Of a stretch of 64,000 bases of DNA, positions 42,953 to 51,305 are shown in pieces. The stretch's first letter is position 1; each line of letters opens with the position of its first letter. The notes beneath the pieces are model-generated. The model was not told where the DNA came from and made no database searches. It worked only from the letters and a program-made list of their open reading frames with translations. The DNA is taken from the NCBI RefSeq assembly GCF_002846365.1, contig NZ_PJMW01000001.1:620001-684000 (forward strand). Reading direction: 5' to 3'. The translations under genes were made by a program, and so were the position numbers. This DNA comes from Nocardia fluminea. Its GTDB lineage: Bacteria; Actinomycetota; Actinomycetes; Mycobacteriales; Mycobacteriaceae.

Positions 42953-43375
42953 TCAGCCCTGGGCGGGCAGCAGTCCGAGCTGGGTCAGGAAGCTGACGTT
43001 GTCCCAGTAGACGCGGTGCTCGGCGACCTTGCCATCGCGCAGGGTGAAGGTGTCGATCAGCGGAAAGCTCACCGTGCGGCCGGACGCGGGCACCTCGCCC
43101 TCGGCGGTCGCCAGCGGGCCGGTCTGAACACCGGTGAACACGATTTCGGCGACGGCGGTGTCACCGTCGACCCAGGTGTTGCGTCGTTCGATCTTCATGC
43201 CGGGGAACGCGGTGATGAAGGCACCGATCAGCCCACGCAGTGCCTCGATGCCGGCGAGCGGGCCGGACGGGAACTCCGCGGCGACGTCCTCGGTGAACGG
43301 GCTCGCGGCCAGGTCGAGATCGCCGCCTTCGAGGCCGGCGTAGTGCACGTTGACGAGATCGAGCAGATCGCTCAT
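42953..43375 (-). CDS. SnoaL-like/NTF2-fold protein
   Basis: 140-residue single-domain protein with the SnoaL-type pattern: N-terminal helix (L-L-D-L-V-N-V-H-Y-A-G-L), F-T-E-D-V-A-A-E-F-P-S-G near 28, and C-terminal strands I-D-T-F-T-L-R-D-G-K-V-A-E-H-R-V-Y-W-D. Members are cyclases, isomerases or ligand binders, and the reaction cannot be inferred. AAAGG lies before the ATG. A GCACAATATATTGT palindrome lies at 43422, 46 bp upstream. Confidence 0.8.
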   Translation of the reverse strand: MSDLLDLVNVHYAGLEGGDLDLAASPFTEDVAAEFPSGPLAGIEALRGLIGAFITAFPGMKIERRNTWVDGDTAVAEIVFTGVQTGPLATAEGEVPASGRTVSFPLIDTFTLRDGKVAEHRVYWDNVSFLTQLGLLPAQG

Positions 43376-43421
43376 TGGTGAACCTTTCAATGGGGTTTGC
43401 AGCCGGAGGGACCGCATCCGG

Positions 43422-43433
43422 ACAATATATTGT
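43422..43433. promoter_or_regulatory. ACAATATATTGT palindrome (motif A)
   Basis: Perfect 12-bp palindrome 46 bp upstream of the SnoaL-like gene. Read on the minus strand it is GCACAATATATTGTCC, matching the sites at 48464 and 58777 over the first ten bases. Confidence 0.6.
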
Positions 43434-43474
43434 GCATCCCATTTTGCGCTAGACATGTAGGGCGACCGGTGAAT

Positions 43475-44077
43475 TCAGTGGGATCGGTGACGAACCGCGG
43501 TGGAGTTCGCCATGATGTATTCGAACAGGCACACCAGAACTTCCTTGCACGACGCACGATCGCGCGCATCGCACAGCAGGATCGGAACATGCGTCGGCAC
43601 GCCGAGCGCGGCACCGATTTCGGTGGTCTCGTAGCGATCCGCACCATCGAAGCAGTTCACCGCGACCACGAACGGGATCCGCCGGGATTCGAAATAGTCC
43701 ACCGCGGCGAAACTGTCGGCCAGGCGACGGGTGTCGACCAGCACCACCGCGCCCAGCGCGCCCCGTGACAGCTCCGGCCACAGGAACCAGAACCGGTCCT
43801 GGCCCGGTGTCCCGAACAGGTACAGGATCACTCGGGGATTGATGGTGATCCGGCCGAAATCCAGTGCGACCGTGGTGGTCCGCTTGCTTTCGATGCCGTG
43901 CAGATCGTCGACCGAGGTACTGAGCTCGGTGAGCTGTTCCTCGGTGCGCAACGGGGTGATCTCACTGATCGCGCCGACCATCGTCGTCTTGCCGACGCCG
44001 AATCCGCCTGCCACCAAGACCTTTACCGCCAGTTCGGCGGACATGACCGCCGAACTGTCAGAGGTTACGTATGCCAT
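43475..44077 (-). CDS. cvnD: CvnD-type GTP-binding protein of a conservon
   Basis: 200-residue small GTPase. P-loop G-G-F-G-V-G-K-T-T (24-32), switch II region F-G-T-P-G-Q-D-R-F (88-96) and a variant N-C-F-D (141-144) in place of N-K-x-D. This composition is typical of CvnD proteins, the last member of actinobacterial conservons, which are thought to form membrane-associated complexes resembling G-protein systems. Its start overlaps the CvnC stop by 20 nt. Confidence 0.9.
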   Translation of the reverse strand: MAYVTSDSSAVMSAELAVKVLVAGGFGVGKTTMVGAISEITPLRTEEQLTELSTSVDDLHGIESKRTTTVALDFGRITINPRVILYLFGTPGQDRFWFLWPELSRGALGAVVLVDTRRLADSFAAVDYFESRRIPFVVAVNCFDGADRYETTEIGAALGVPTHVPILLCDARDRASCKEVLVCLFEYIMANSTAVRHRSH

Positions 44078-44441
44078 CGAGTACCGCCTGCAGTAGTTCG
44101 GGATCAGGGCCCGCGTCGGCCCGTGGTGGGGATCGGAAGATGACGTAGCCGGCCGCGATGAGGTCGCCGACGAGCACCTTCACGGTGACCATCAGTAACT
44201 TCGTGTGGGCGGCGATTTCGACGATCGACAGCGGCCGGTGGCGGCAGAGCTGAAAGATCTCGGCGTACTCGCGATCGAGCTTGTTCACATCGGAGTCGTA
44301 GCCGACCGAGATCACCAGGGTCAGGATGTCGAGATCCTGGAGCTCGCGGCCCGCTCGACCGCGGGTCAGCGCGAACGGCCGAACCAGGGGGCCCGGGTCG
44401 TCGTCTTCGTAGCCCCACACCTCATCCGGGCCCTCACTCAC
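44058..44441 (-). CDS. cvnC: CvnC-type DUF742 protein of a conservon
   Basis: 127-residue protein from a GTG that overlaps the CvnB stop (GTGA). The sequence V-R-P-F-A-L-T-R-G-R, the central H-R-P-L-S-I-V-E-I-A-A-H and V-K-V-L-V-G-D-L-I-A-A-G-Y-V is the DUF742 signature, including a winged-helix-like part. Partner of CvnA, CvnB and CvnD. Function in the complex is not established. Confidence 0.9.
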   Translation of the reverse strand: MSEGPDEVWGYEDDDPGPLVRPFALTRGRAGRELQDLDILTLVISVGYDSDVNKLDREYAEIFQLCRHRPLSIVEIAAHTKLLMVTVKVLVGDLIAAGYVIFRSPPRADAGPDPELLQAVLDGIRNL

Positions 44442-44869
44442 GGCACTCGCGTGGTCATCGAATTCCTCGGAGCCGCCGACAGGTGATCGCGCACCTGACC
44501 GACGATGACGTTCATCTCGTAGGCGATCAGTCCGAGGTCGGCATCGGCACTGGTCAACAACGCCAAGCACGCGCCGTGCCCGGCCTCAGTGACCAGCAGA
44601 TAGCCGTGCTCGAGCTCGACCACGGTCTGATGCAACGCGCCCTTGGCGAAGCGCGTACCGACGCCGCGAGCCAGGCTGTGCAACGCCGACGCCATGGCGG
44701 CGAGATGCTCGACGTCCTCGCGCTCGATACCGGCCGACCCGGCCAGCGCCAGGCCGTCCGCGGACAGCACCACCGCCTGTTCGGCGCCCGACGTCGTTTT
44801 CACCAGACTGGTGAGCAGCCAGTCCAGTGTGCCGGCCGGAGCTTGGCGAGCCGTCATGTCCTCGTTCAT
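44438..44869 (-). CDS. cvnB: CvnB-type roadblock/LC7 protein of a conservon
   Basis: 143-residue roadblock-fold protein: L-D-W-L-L-T-S-L-V-K-T-T-S-G-A-E-Q-A-V-V-L-S-A-D-G in the first half, and E-L-E-H-G-Y-L-L-V-T near the centre. Roadblock proteins act as regulators of small GTPases, which fits the CvnD gene downstream. It starts 12 nt after CvnA and overlaps CvnC by GTGA. Confidence 0.9.
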   Translation of the reverse strand: MNEDMTARQAPAGTLDWLLTSLVKTTSGAEQAVVLSADGLALAGSAGIEREDVEHLAAMASALHSLARGVGTRFAKGALHQTVVELEHGYLLVTEAGHGACLALLTSADADLGLIAYEMNVIVGQVRDHLSAAPRNSMTTRVP

Positions 44870-44881
44870 GTTCAGACCGTT

Positions 44882-47284
44882 CTAGGGGTGGGTATGGGGT
44901 GATCGGCCGCGTGCCCGGCGCGTGCCCTGTTGCAGCCCGCTCATCGCGGCGCGCACCGTTTCGGGTGCGCGGACCCGCTGGGACTCGGGAGCTGTTGGGC
45001 GCGTGTCGGTTTCCTCGACATCGACGCTGAGCTGAGGCGACAGATGGGTGAGCCGATCGCGTTTCGGCAGGGCGGGCCGTCGGTCGGCTTGCTCGACGGG
45101 ATATCCGTTGTGCCCCACGGCGGTTGTGCGGCCGACCCGGTCCGGCAGGGCGGGGGCGGGGTGCGGATCGGGTCGTGGCGCACCCCGCAATGCTGTCGCG
45201 CCGGGCACACGATGCACGACATCACGCCCGCGCACCGATTCCACGGCCACCGTCGGATTGTCGTCACCGGCCTCGAGCACGGCCCACGGCACCAACACGA
45301 TCGCCCGCACGCCGCCATACGGGGATTCCTGCAAGGTCACCGAGATGCCGTGGCGCGCCGCGAGCCTGCTCACCACGAACAAGCCGAGGTGACGATGGCC
45401 CGACAACGCCATCTCGTGGAACTGCGGCGGCTCGGCGAGCAGCGCGTTGAGGCGTTCACGCTCCTCGAAGGAAATGCCGAGTCCCTGGTCGTCGACCTCG
45501 ACCACCACTCCCCTGCCGACCGAGTTGCCGTGCACCGCCACCGGGGCATCCGGTGGCGAGAACGCGGTCGCGTTATCGATCAGTTCGGCCATCAGGTGGA
45601 CGAGGTCGGCCACGGCCGCACCGAGTACCCGCATCGCGGGCAGCCGAACGGCGCTCACCCGCGCGTAGCCCTCGGTCTCGGACACGGCGCTGCGCACGAT
45701 CTCCTCGAGCGCCACCGAGTTACGCCAGCGGCGGCCCGGTGAGCGCCCGCCCAGGATCAGCAGGTTCTCGGAGTTGCGACGCGCGCGGGTGGCCAGGTGG
45801 TCGAGCTGGAAAAGCAGTTCCAGGTCTTCCGGGTCGTCTTGGCGAGCCTCGGCGACATCGAGCACGTCGAGCTGCCGCCGGACCAGCGCCTGGCTGCGGA
45901 ACGCGATGTCGAGGAACACCTTGTTGAAGCCGTTGCGGGTGCTCGCCTCGCCTATCGCGGTCTCGATCGCCGTTCGCTGTGCCACGGCGAACGCCTCGGC
46001 GACCTGGCCGATCTCGTCACGGCCGCGGTCGACCACGGCGGTTTCAGCCTCCGCGTCCACCTCCCCACCGTTGTGGATGCGGCGGATGAGCGCAGGCAGT
46101 CGTTCGTTGGCGAGATCGAGGCTGGCCGAGCGCAGGGTGCGCAGCCGGCGCAGCAGCCGATTGGCCAGGACCAGCGACACCGACACCGCGAAGAAGGTGA
46201 CGACCAGCATGATGGCCGACACGATCAGGAGCTGGTTGATCATCCGGTCGGCCGCCGCGCTGGTCGCGTCGACCGTCACCCGGAACTGATCGCGGATCAC
46301 CGCGATCACGCGGGTGTCCACCGCGCGCTCGGCGGACAGCCATTCTTCGGTGGGCATGGTCAACATGCCCCGCTCGGACATCTCGTCCTCGCCGGTGGTG
46401 CCCAGGCGCCAGTCGGCACCGGTGGTCAGGGCGCGCACGCTGGTGCGCACCTCCGGTGACAAGCGGGCGTCGAGGAGATCGAACTGCTTGCGGTACACGC
46501 CGACGTGCTGGGCGAGAGCGCGGCGCTCCCGCAGCGAGGGCATGCCGTTGGCCGCACCCGCGGCGACGAGACCGACCACCCGCGAATGACTTTCGGCCGC
46601 GCGCAGTAGCTCGATCGAGGTCAGCTCGGCGTCCATCGTCGTGGTGTCCGACGACTTCAACCGAGCCGACTCCTGACCCGCGCCCAGCATGGCGGCGATG
46701 AGATCGGTGAAGTACTGGTCGACGTCGCCCGTGGTCGCCCGCCTGCTGTCGACCGACTCTCGGATCACCTGCATACGTCCGATGAGATCGCCCAGCGCCT
46801 TGATGGATTCGGCGCCGGTGTCCTGGTCCATGTTCTGGGCAGTCGAGGCGATACGGGCGGTCTCGGCGATCGCGCGGTCGGTGTTGTCGCGGCTGGCGCG
46901 CAGGTCCGCGGCCGTGGTGGGCGAAGGGTCCTGCGCGGTGACGCTGGCGAGTCGCTCGGCCTGGATCGAAGTCACGAACCGCAGCAGCGGATCGATCACC
47001 GTGCCCCGGTAGTCGGACCATTCCTTGACCGACTGCGCGCGCAACCCGACCAGCGTGACCGCGACGGCGCCCGTGCCGAGCAGCACCACGCTCGGAATCA
47101 GCGCGATGGCCAGGACTCGGGTGCGCACGCTGGTGCCGAATCGCTCACGGAACGGACGGCGCGGGCTGCCGGAGCGGGCGTTCTCGACGCTCGGCTCGGA
47201 TGCGGCCGATGGCACAGCGGGTCTCCTCGGGGTGGGCTGACGAGAGCGCCGCGGTGGGCCGGGCGGCCCACCGCGGTGCGTCAT
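44882..47284 (-). CDS. cvnA: CvnA-type sensor histidine kinase-like protein of a conservon
   Basis: 800-residue membrane protein. After a disordered basic N-terminus there is a membrane helix near 58-80 (V-L-A-I-A-L-I-P-S-V-V-L-L-G), a large extracytoplasmic nitrate-sensor-like helical domain (to about 345), a second helix (L-L-I-V-S-A-I-M-L-V-V), a HAMP-like linker and a C-terminal HATPase with E-L-I-D-N-A-T-A-F-S-P-P (N-box) and D-D-Q-G-L-G-I (G1). The last 130 residues are disordered. The usual phosphoacceptor His is not obvious, as in other CvnA proteins. The start overlaps the stop of the propeller gene at 47281 by ATGA. Confidence 0.9.
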   Translation of the reverse strand: MTHRGGPPGPPRRSRQPTPRRPAVPSAASEPSVENARSGSPRRPFRERFGTSVRTRVLAIALIPSVVLLGTGAVAVTLVGLRAQSVKEWSDYRGTVIDPLLRFVTSIQAERLASVTAQDPSPTTAADLRASRDNTDRAIAETARIASTAQNMDQDTGAESIKALGDLIGRMQVIRESVDSRRATTGDVDQYFTDLIAAMLGAGQESARLKSSDTTTMDAELTSIELLRAAESHSRVVGLVAAGAANGMPSLRERRALAQHVGVYRKQFDLLDARLSPEVRTSVRALTTGADWRLGTTGEDEMSERGMLTMPTEEWLSAERAVDTRVIAVIRDQFRVTVDATSAAADRMINQLLIVSAIMLVVTFFAVSVSLVLANRLLRRLRTLRSASLDLANERLPALIRRIHNGGEVDAEAETAVVDRGRDEIGQVAEAFAVAQRTAIETAIGEASTRNGFNKVFLDIAFRSQALVRRQLDVLDVAEARQDDPEDLELLFQLDHLATRARRNSENLLILGGRSPGRRWRNSVALEEIVRSAVSETEGYARVSAVRLPAMRVLGAAVADLVHLMAELIDNATAFSPPDAPVAVHGNSVGRGVVVEVDDQGLGISFEERERLNALLAEPPQFHEMALSGHRHLGLFVVSRLAARHGISVTLQESPYGGVRAIVLVPWAVLEAGDDNPTVAVESVRGRDVVHRVPGATALRGAPRPDPHPAPALPDRVGRTTAVGHNGYPVEQADRRPALPKRDRLTHLSPQLSVDVEETDTRPTAPESQRVRAPETVRAAMSGLQQGTRRARGRSPHTHP

Positions 47285-48411
47285 CGTGCGGGGGTCAGGT
47301 GCGCCGACGGACCGTCGTGGAACACCACGCCGGTATCAGCGGCTGGCAGGCCCGACGGGGCGACGCTGCCGTCCCCGGCGACCGTGTAGGTGTGCACGCG
47401 CGCCGAGCCGCTCACCGTGAGGGTGTCGATCACGAACAGCTCGTCTTCGTCGGGGCTGAGCACGAGGCGTCCGGGCATCGCGCCGTCGGGAGTCTTGTAG
47501 GGCGAACCGGGCAGCTGGGTGAGCGCGCCGTCGGCGCCGATGTGGAAGCCGTCGACCTCACCGCCGGCCGACGCGGGCACATACATGCGGGTGCCGTCGG
47601 CGGTGATCGCCGAACCGTGCGGGGTCCCGCCGGTGGGGTAGGGCGAACCCGGCGCGTTCGACAGGCTGCCGTCTGGTGCGATCACATAGCCCGACAGGGT
47701 GTTGCTGCCCTCGTTGCTGATGTAGAGGTAGCGCCCGTTCGGGGTGACGGCGGGCAGCGCGGGCCGCTCACCGGTCGCCATCGTGGCGCCGACCTGGGTG
47801 AGCGTGGCATCGGCCCCGATGGCGTAGCTGGTCACCGACGCGCCGATGAAGGTGCTCACGATCAGGTTGCGTCCGTCGGGGGTCACCTGCGGCAGGCTCA
47901 GGCCGCTCATCCCGGGTACCGGTGTGGCGGGCGCGCCGGTCGGCACGAGTACGCCGGAGGCGGTGATGTCGAAGGAGCGGACCTCGGTGGTGAGCGCGCC
48001 GACCGTCGCGAAGAGCCGGGAACCGTCCGGGGTGATCGTCACCCCGATCACCGGGGCGCCGAAGTCGATTCGGGTGCCCGCGATCTCGTGCATCGAGCCG
48101 TCGGCGCCGAGGTCGTAGCCGATGATCGAGCCCGACACCACGTGCCCGGCGTAGGCGCGGCGACCGTCCGGGGTGATCTCGAGGGTGAGCGAGCCGGTGT
48201 CACTGGCGAACGGTGCGCCGGGCACCTTGGTGAGCGCGCCGTTGTCGTCGACGCGAAGGACGCTGATATTCGCGGAACCGGTGCCGGTGACCAGCAGATA
48301 CCGCGGCGCTTCGCCAGGGGCCGCATGCGCCGTGCTCGGGGACAGCGAGAGCGCGAGCGCGGCGGCCACACCGACAGCGACTCGATGCGGTGTGAATGCG
48401 TTCCTGAGCAT
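47281..48411 (-). CDS. secreted beta-propeller, lactonase-like (copy 2), coupled to the conservon
   Basis: 376-residue exported protein. The signal peptide reads L-R-N-A-F-T-P-H-R-V-A-V-G-V-A-A-A-L-A-L, with A-H-A-A cleavage near residue 31. Blades carry I-T-P-D-G-R-R-A-Y-A, V-T-P-D-G-R-N-L and similar phrases. The start at 48411 uses GGAGG about 11 nt upstream; an alternative ATG lies at 48429. Its stop overlaps the CvnA start (ATGA), so it is the first gene of a five-gene operon with the conservon. It could be a ligand-binding partner of the sensor (inference). Confidence 0.85.
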   Translation of the reverse strand: MLRNAFTPHRVAVGVAAALALSLSPSTAHAAPGEAPRYLLVTGTGSANISVLRVDDNGALTKVPGAPFASDTGSLTLEITPDGRRAYAGHVVSGSIIGYDLGADGSMHEIAGTRIDFGAPVIGVTITPDGSRLFATVGALTTEVRSFDITASGVLVPTGAPATPVPGMSGLSLPQVTPDGRNLIVSTFIGASVTSYAIGADATLTQVGATMATGERPALPAVTPNGRYLYISNEGSNTLSGYVIAPDGSLSNAPGSPYPTGGTPHGSAITADGTRMYVPASAGGEVDGFHIGADGALTQLPGSPYKTPDGAMPGRLVLSPDEDELFVIDTLTVSGSARVHTYTVAGDGSVAPSGLPAADTGVVFHDGPSAHLTPAR

Positions 48412-48463
48412 CTGCGGCGATACCTCCATGTATCCGGTAGGCCACGTCGCCCACCCTGAATTA

Positions 48464-48481
48464 TGCACAATATAGTGTGCA
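48464..48481. promoter_or_regulatory. TGCACA-N6-TGTGCA inverted repeat (motif A)
   Basis: Perfect 6-bp arms around ATATAG, between two divergent propeller genes and 53 bp upstream of the propeller-conservon operon. Shares GCACAATATA with the sites at 43422 (minus) and 58777, and GCACACTAT (minus strand) with 20584. Confidence 0.6.
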
Positions 48482-48646
48482 ATCTTTGGATGGGGCGGGT
48501 TTTGAAATCTGGTGTCGATCAGCGCGAACCGTTGTCACGCAACACAACGATGATTGCGATTTCATATACAAAATGTGATCGTTCCGAGTTGTCACGCGAT
48601 CCGCGGACCGCCGATCGCACCCCGTATCTCATCGAGGAGATCACCG

Positions 48647-49792
48647 ATGACTTCGCCACCTGATCCCTGTCGACCTAGGGTCGGCACACGGATACTTCGT
48701 TGTGCCGCACTAGCTTTCATCGCCGCCTTGCTCAGCATGTTCAGCTGGGCGCCGCCGGCGGCCGCGGCAGCCGGTTCCCGGTTCATGATCGTCGCGGGCA
48801 CCGCGTCGATGGGCGTCAGCGTGGTGCGCGTCGCCGATGACGGCACGTTGTCGCGTGTGCCGGGCAGCCCGTTCCCCACCGGCTTCGGCGTCCTCTCGCT
48901 GGTCATCGCTCCCGACGGGCGCACCGTCTACGTGCCACATGCCGGAGACTTCGGCGTGACCGGATACCGCCTCGACGACGGCGGCACCCTGCACCCGATT
49001 CCCGGTGCCGACATCACCGTCGGTGGGCCGCCCACCGCGGCGACCCTGAGCCCCGACGGCACGCAACTGTTCGTCGTGGTCGGCGGGGCGCCGGGCCATG
49101 TGCAGTCCTACGCGGTAGCAGCCTCGGGCGCGCTCACCCCGTCCGGGGCTCCCACCGTGCCGGTGGACGGCTTCAGCGCTGTCGGCATGGCAGCCGTCGA
49201 CCCCGATGGGCGCTTCCTGCGGGTGGTCACCTATCTGGGCAACACCATGTCCAGCTACGCGATCGAGCCGAACGGCACCATGACTCCACTGGGCCCCACC
49301 ACCGTGAAGCTCGGTCCGGTGGCGCCAGGATTCACCCCCGACGGGCGCCATCTCTACGTGAGCAACGAGTTCGGCTTCGACCTGTCCGGCTTCGTCATCG
49401 GCGAGGACGGACAAGTGACGCCGACCCCCGGTTCCCCCTATCCGACCCACGGTGTGCCGCACGGCGCGGTGGTGACCGCCGACGGCACGCGGCTCTACGT
49501 ACCCAATGCCATGGGTCAGTCGATCGCCGGCTTCGACGTGCACGAAGACGGCCGCCTCACCGAACTGCCGGGTTCACCGTACGCGGGACCCGCCGCCACA
49601 CTGCCCGGTCAGGTCGCGCTGCACCCCGACGGCAGGACCCTCTATCTCGTCGACGTACTCACCGCCCAGGTGACGACTCGCATCCACACCTACACGATCC
49701 GCACGGACGGAAGCATCGCGCCATCGGGCAAACCCACGTTCGATACCGGCGTCGTCATGTCCGACGGACCCGTCGTCGCCATGACCCCTTAG
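48647..49792 (+). CDS. secreted beta-propeller, lactonase-like (copy 3)
   Basis: 381-residue exported protein. Signal peptide: basic N-terminus, then L-R-C-A-A-L-A-F-I-A-A-L-L-S-M-F-S-W and A-A-A-A-A-G cleavage near 42. Blades contain I-A-P-D-G-R-T-V-Y-V, V-D-P-D-G-R-F-L and F-T-P-D-G-R-H-L-Y-V. The ATG at 48647 follows GAGGAG; the frame extends upstream without a signal. Clearly the closest paralogue of copy 2, from which it is divergent. Contains no assignable active site. Confidence 0.85.
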   Translation: MTSPPDPCRPRVGTRILRCAALAFIAALLSMFSWAPPAAAAAGSRFMIVAGTASMGVSVVRVADDGTLSRVPGSPFPTGFGVLSLVIAPDGRTVYVPHAGDFGVTGYRLDDGGTLHPIPGADITVGGPPTAATLSPDGTQLFVVVGGAPGHVQSYAVAASGALTPSGAPTVPVDGFSAVGMAAVDPDGRFLRVVTYLGNTMSSYAIEPNGTMTPLGPTTVKLGPVAPGFTPDGRHLYVSNEFGFDLSGFVIGEDGQVTPTPGSPYPTHGVPHGAVVTADGTRLYVPNAMGQSIAGFDVHEDGRLTELPGSPYAGPAATLPGQVALHPDGRTLYLVDVLTAQVTTRIHTYTIRTDGSIAPSGKPTFDTGVVMSDGPVVAMTP

Positions 49793-49801
49793 GCAACCGA
49801 A

Positions 49802-49841
49802 AGGGTCGGTGCCGCAACCTTGCAGTTGTGGCACCGACCCT
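49802..49841. terminator. bidirectional terminator between convergent genes
   Basis: Long stem: 12 perfect bp (AGGGTCGGTGCC) plus four to five more pairs and a 6-nt loop, between propeller copy 3 (ends 49792) and the SnoaL-like gene (ends 49866). Confidence 0.8.
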
Positions 49842-49865
49842 ATTGCGGAGAACCCGAGTCGGCGA

Positions 49866-50237
49866 TCAGGGCTGTACGCCCATCTCCGGGCCGATGTATT
49901 CACGGACCCGCGCGGCCTTGCCGTCGCGGACCTCGACGTTCTGCAGCAGGTGCAGCTTCGTCTTCTGACCGCCGATCTCGATTTCGGTGGTCGCTTCGTT
50001 GAAGAAGCCCTTCTCGGTGAAGGTGATCCCGACGGGAACGAAGGTCGGGATGGGGCCGTCACCGGAGCGCTCGTACACAGCGGCGACCGCGTCGGCGACC
50101 GTGACCCACTTGTCGTCGGCACTGTGCCACACGAGGCAGTCCTCAGTGCTGATCTCGATGAAGAGGTCGATGTCGGTGAGGGCCTTGACCCAGTTGTCCG
50201 CGAGATCCTTGGTGGCCTGATCGGGGGTGCTGCTCAT
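49866..50237 (-). CDS. SnoaL-like/NTF2-fold protein
   Basis: 123-residue protein starting at M-S-S-T-P-D-Q-A-T-K. It shows the NTF2-like arrangement: N-terminal helix with W-V-K-A-L-T-D, D-C-L-V-W-H-S-A-D near residue 35, and late strands K-L-H-L-L-Q-N-V-E-V-R-D-G-K-A. It is a distant relative of the protein at 42953. The start at 50237 is where family similarity begins; the upstream frame is basic and unlike the family. Function unknown. Confidence 0.8.
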   Translation of the reverse strand: MSSTPDQATKDLADNWVKALTDIDLFIEISTEDCLVWHSADDKWVTVADAVAAVYERSGDGPIPTFVPVGITFTEKGFFNEATTEIEIGGQKTKLHLLQNVEVRDGKAARVREYIGPEMGVQP

Positions 50238-50341
50238 CGTTGAACGGTGCCTTCCTGTCCGGTTCGCTGCAGTAGGTACTGCGTCACCCATGCTGCGCGC
50301 GAACCGGCGGACCGGATGTCCAAGTTTCTGGACACCGCGGA

Positions 50342-51088
50342 CTAGGCGGTCGATCGCTCCGGGGTCGACCACATGCCCTGCTTCTCCAGCATGACGATGA
50401 GCTCGTCGGCGCCGGACATGATGTGATCGCGCATCAGAGTGCTCGCCGCCTTCGCGCGCCGCTTCTGCAACGCTTCGAGGATGGCCGGATGGAAGTCGAG
50501 CGACTCGCTCGCATGGCCTTCGATGTTGCCGTAGAACCGGTTCGGCAACTGCTTGACGATCGAGCGCAGCAGCAGCGCCAGCCTGCGCGAGTCGGCCGCG
50601 AGGTTGATCGTGCGATGGAATTCATGGCCGAGCGCCACGATGCGGTCCAGACCGGCGCCGTCGGCGACCGCCTGCTCGTGCTGAGCGATCACGTCGGCCA
50701 GGTGAGCGAGCTGACGCGGGGAGATCGACTTCGCCGCCCGCGCGGCCAACTCACCGGCCAGGGTGGCCTGCGCCCAGAACAGATCGCGCACATCCTGCCT
50801 GCTGAACGCCGAGACCATGAATCCACGCCGCGGGACCAGTTCGACGAACCCTTCCCCGCTGAGCAACAGCAAACCTTCGCGCACGGGCGTATTGCTCACG
50901 CCGACCGCCTCGGCGATCGGCTCGGCGCGCAGGAATTCACCGGACCGCACCCGGCCCGAGATGATCAGTTCGCGCACGTAGCTCGCGACGTCTTCGGACA
51001 ACTGCTGGCGTTGCGAATTCGCGGAGCGAGGTAGCCGTGTCGCGGATTCGGCCTGGATGGGGTCATTGTCGTTCGGCACGTTATGCAT
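50342..51088 (-). CDS. GntR-family regulator, FadR subfamily (FCD domain)
   Basis: 248-residue regulator. The N-terminal winged helix contains V-R-S-G-E-F-L-R-A-E-P-I-A-E-A-V-G-V-S-N and T-P-V-R-E-G. The C-terminal FCD domain has candidate metal ligands in G-H-E-F-H-R-T-I, D-F-H-P-A-I-L-E and M-R-D-H-I-M-S-G, so it probably senses a carboxylate. The ATG at 51088 lies inside GCATTATGC (51085-51093), a word found upstream of two other genes in this window, suggesting autoregulation and a small regulon (inference). Confidence 0.88.
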   Translation of the reverse strand: MHNVPNDNDPIQAESATRLPRSANSQRQQLSEDVASYVRELIISGRVRSGEFLRAEPIAEAVGVSNTPVREGLLLLSGEGFVELVPRRGFMVSAFSRQDVRDLFWAQATLAGELAARAAKSISPRQLAHLADVIAQHEQAVADGAGLDRIVALGHEFHRTINLAADSRRLALLLRSIVKQLPNRFYGNIEGHASESLDFHPAILEALQKRRAKAASTLMRDHIMSGADELIVMLEKQGMWSTPERSTA

Positions 51089-51093
51089 TATGC
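51085..51093. promoter_or_regulatory. GCATTATGC site over the GntR start codon (motif C)
   Basis: The minus strand reads GCATAATGC across the start codon. The same 9-mer occurs at 17974-17982 and with one change (ACATAATGC) at 19138-19146 (minus). A/T-rich and locally palindromic (ATGCAT nearby). Confidence 0.45.
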
Positions 51094-51263
51094 GTCTCGG
51101 ACACACTGTCGCGCATCGTCGACCCATGGAACGGCGTCGATCACCGGAGGGTTTCTGCGCACGGATGTGACGTGCGCGTCGGTGACCGACGCCGTGGCCC
51201 GAGGTCCCCGGGCAGGGGTCAGAAGGACCTCGGGAGGTCTATACATTCAACTCAACAGTATCA

Positions 51264-51278
51264 TATATTTAATATCAT
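51264..51278. promoter_or_regulatory. ATATATTTAATATCA site (motif B)
   Basis: Located 28 bp upstream of the thioesterase ATG. It differs at one of 15 positions from the site at 59522-59536 upstream of the cupin gene. On the minus strand it reads TGATATTAAATATAT. Confidence 0.6.
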
Positions 51279-51305
51279 GCCCCAAGCGGTAGCGAGAGGA
51301 TCACT

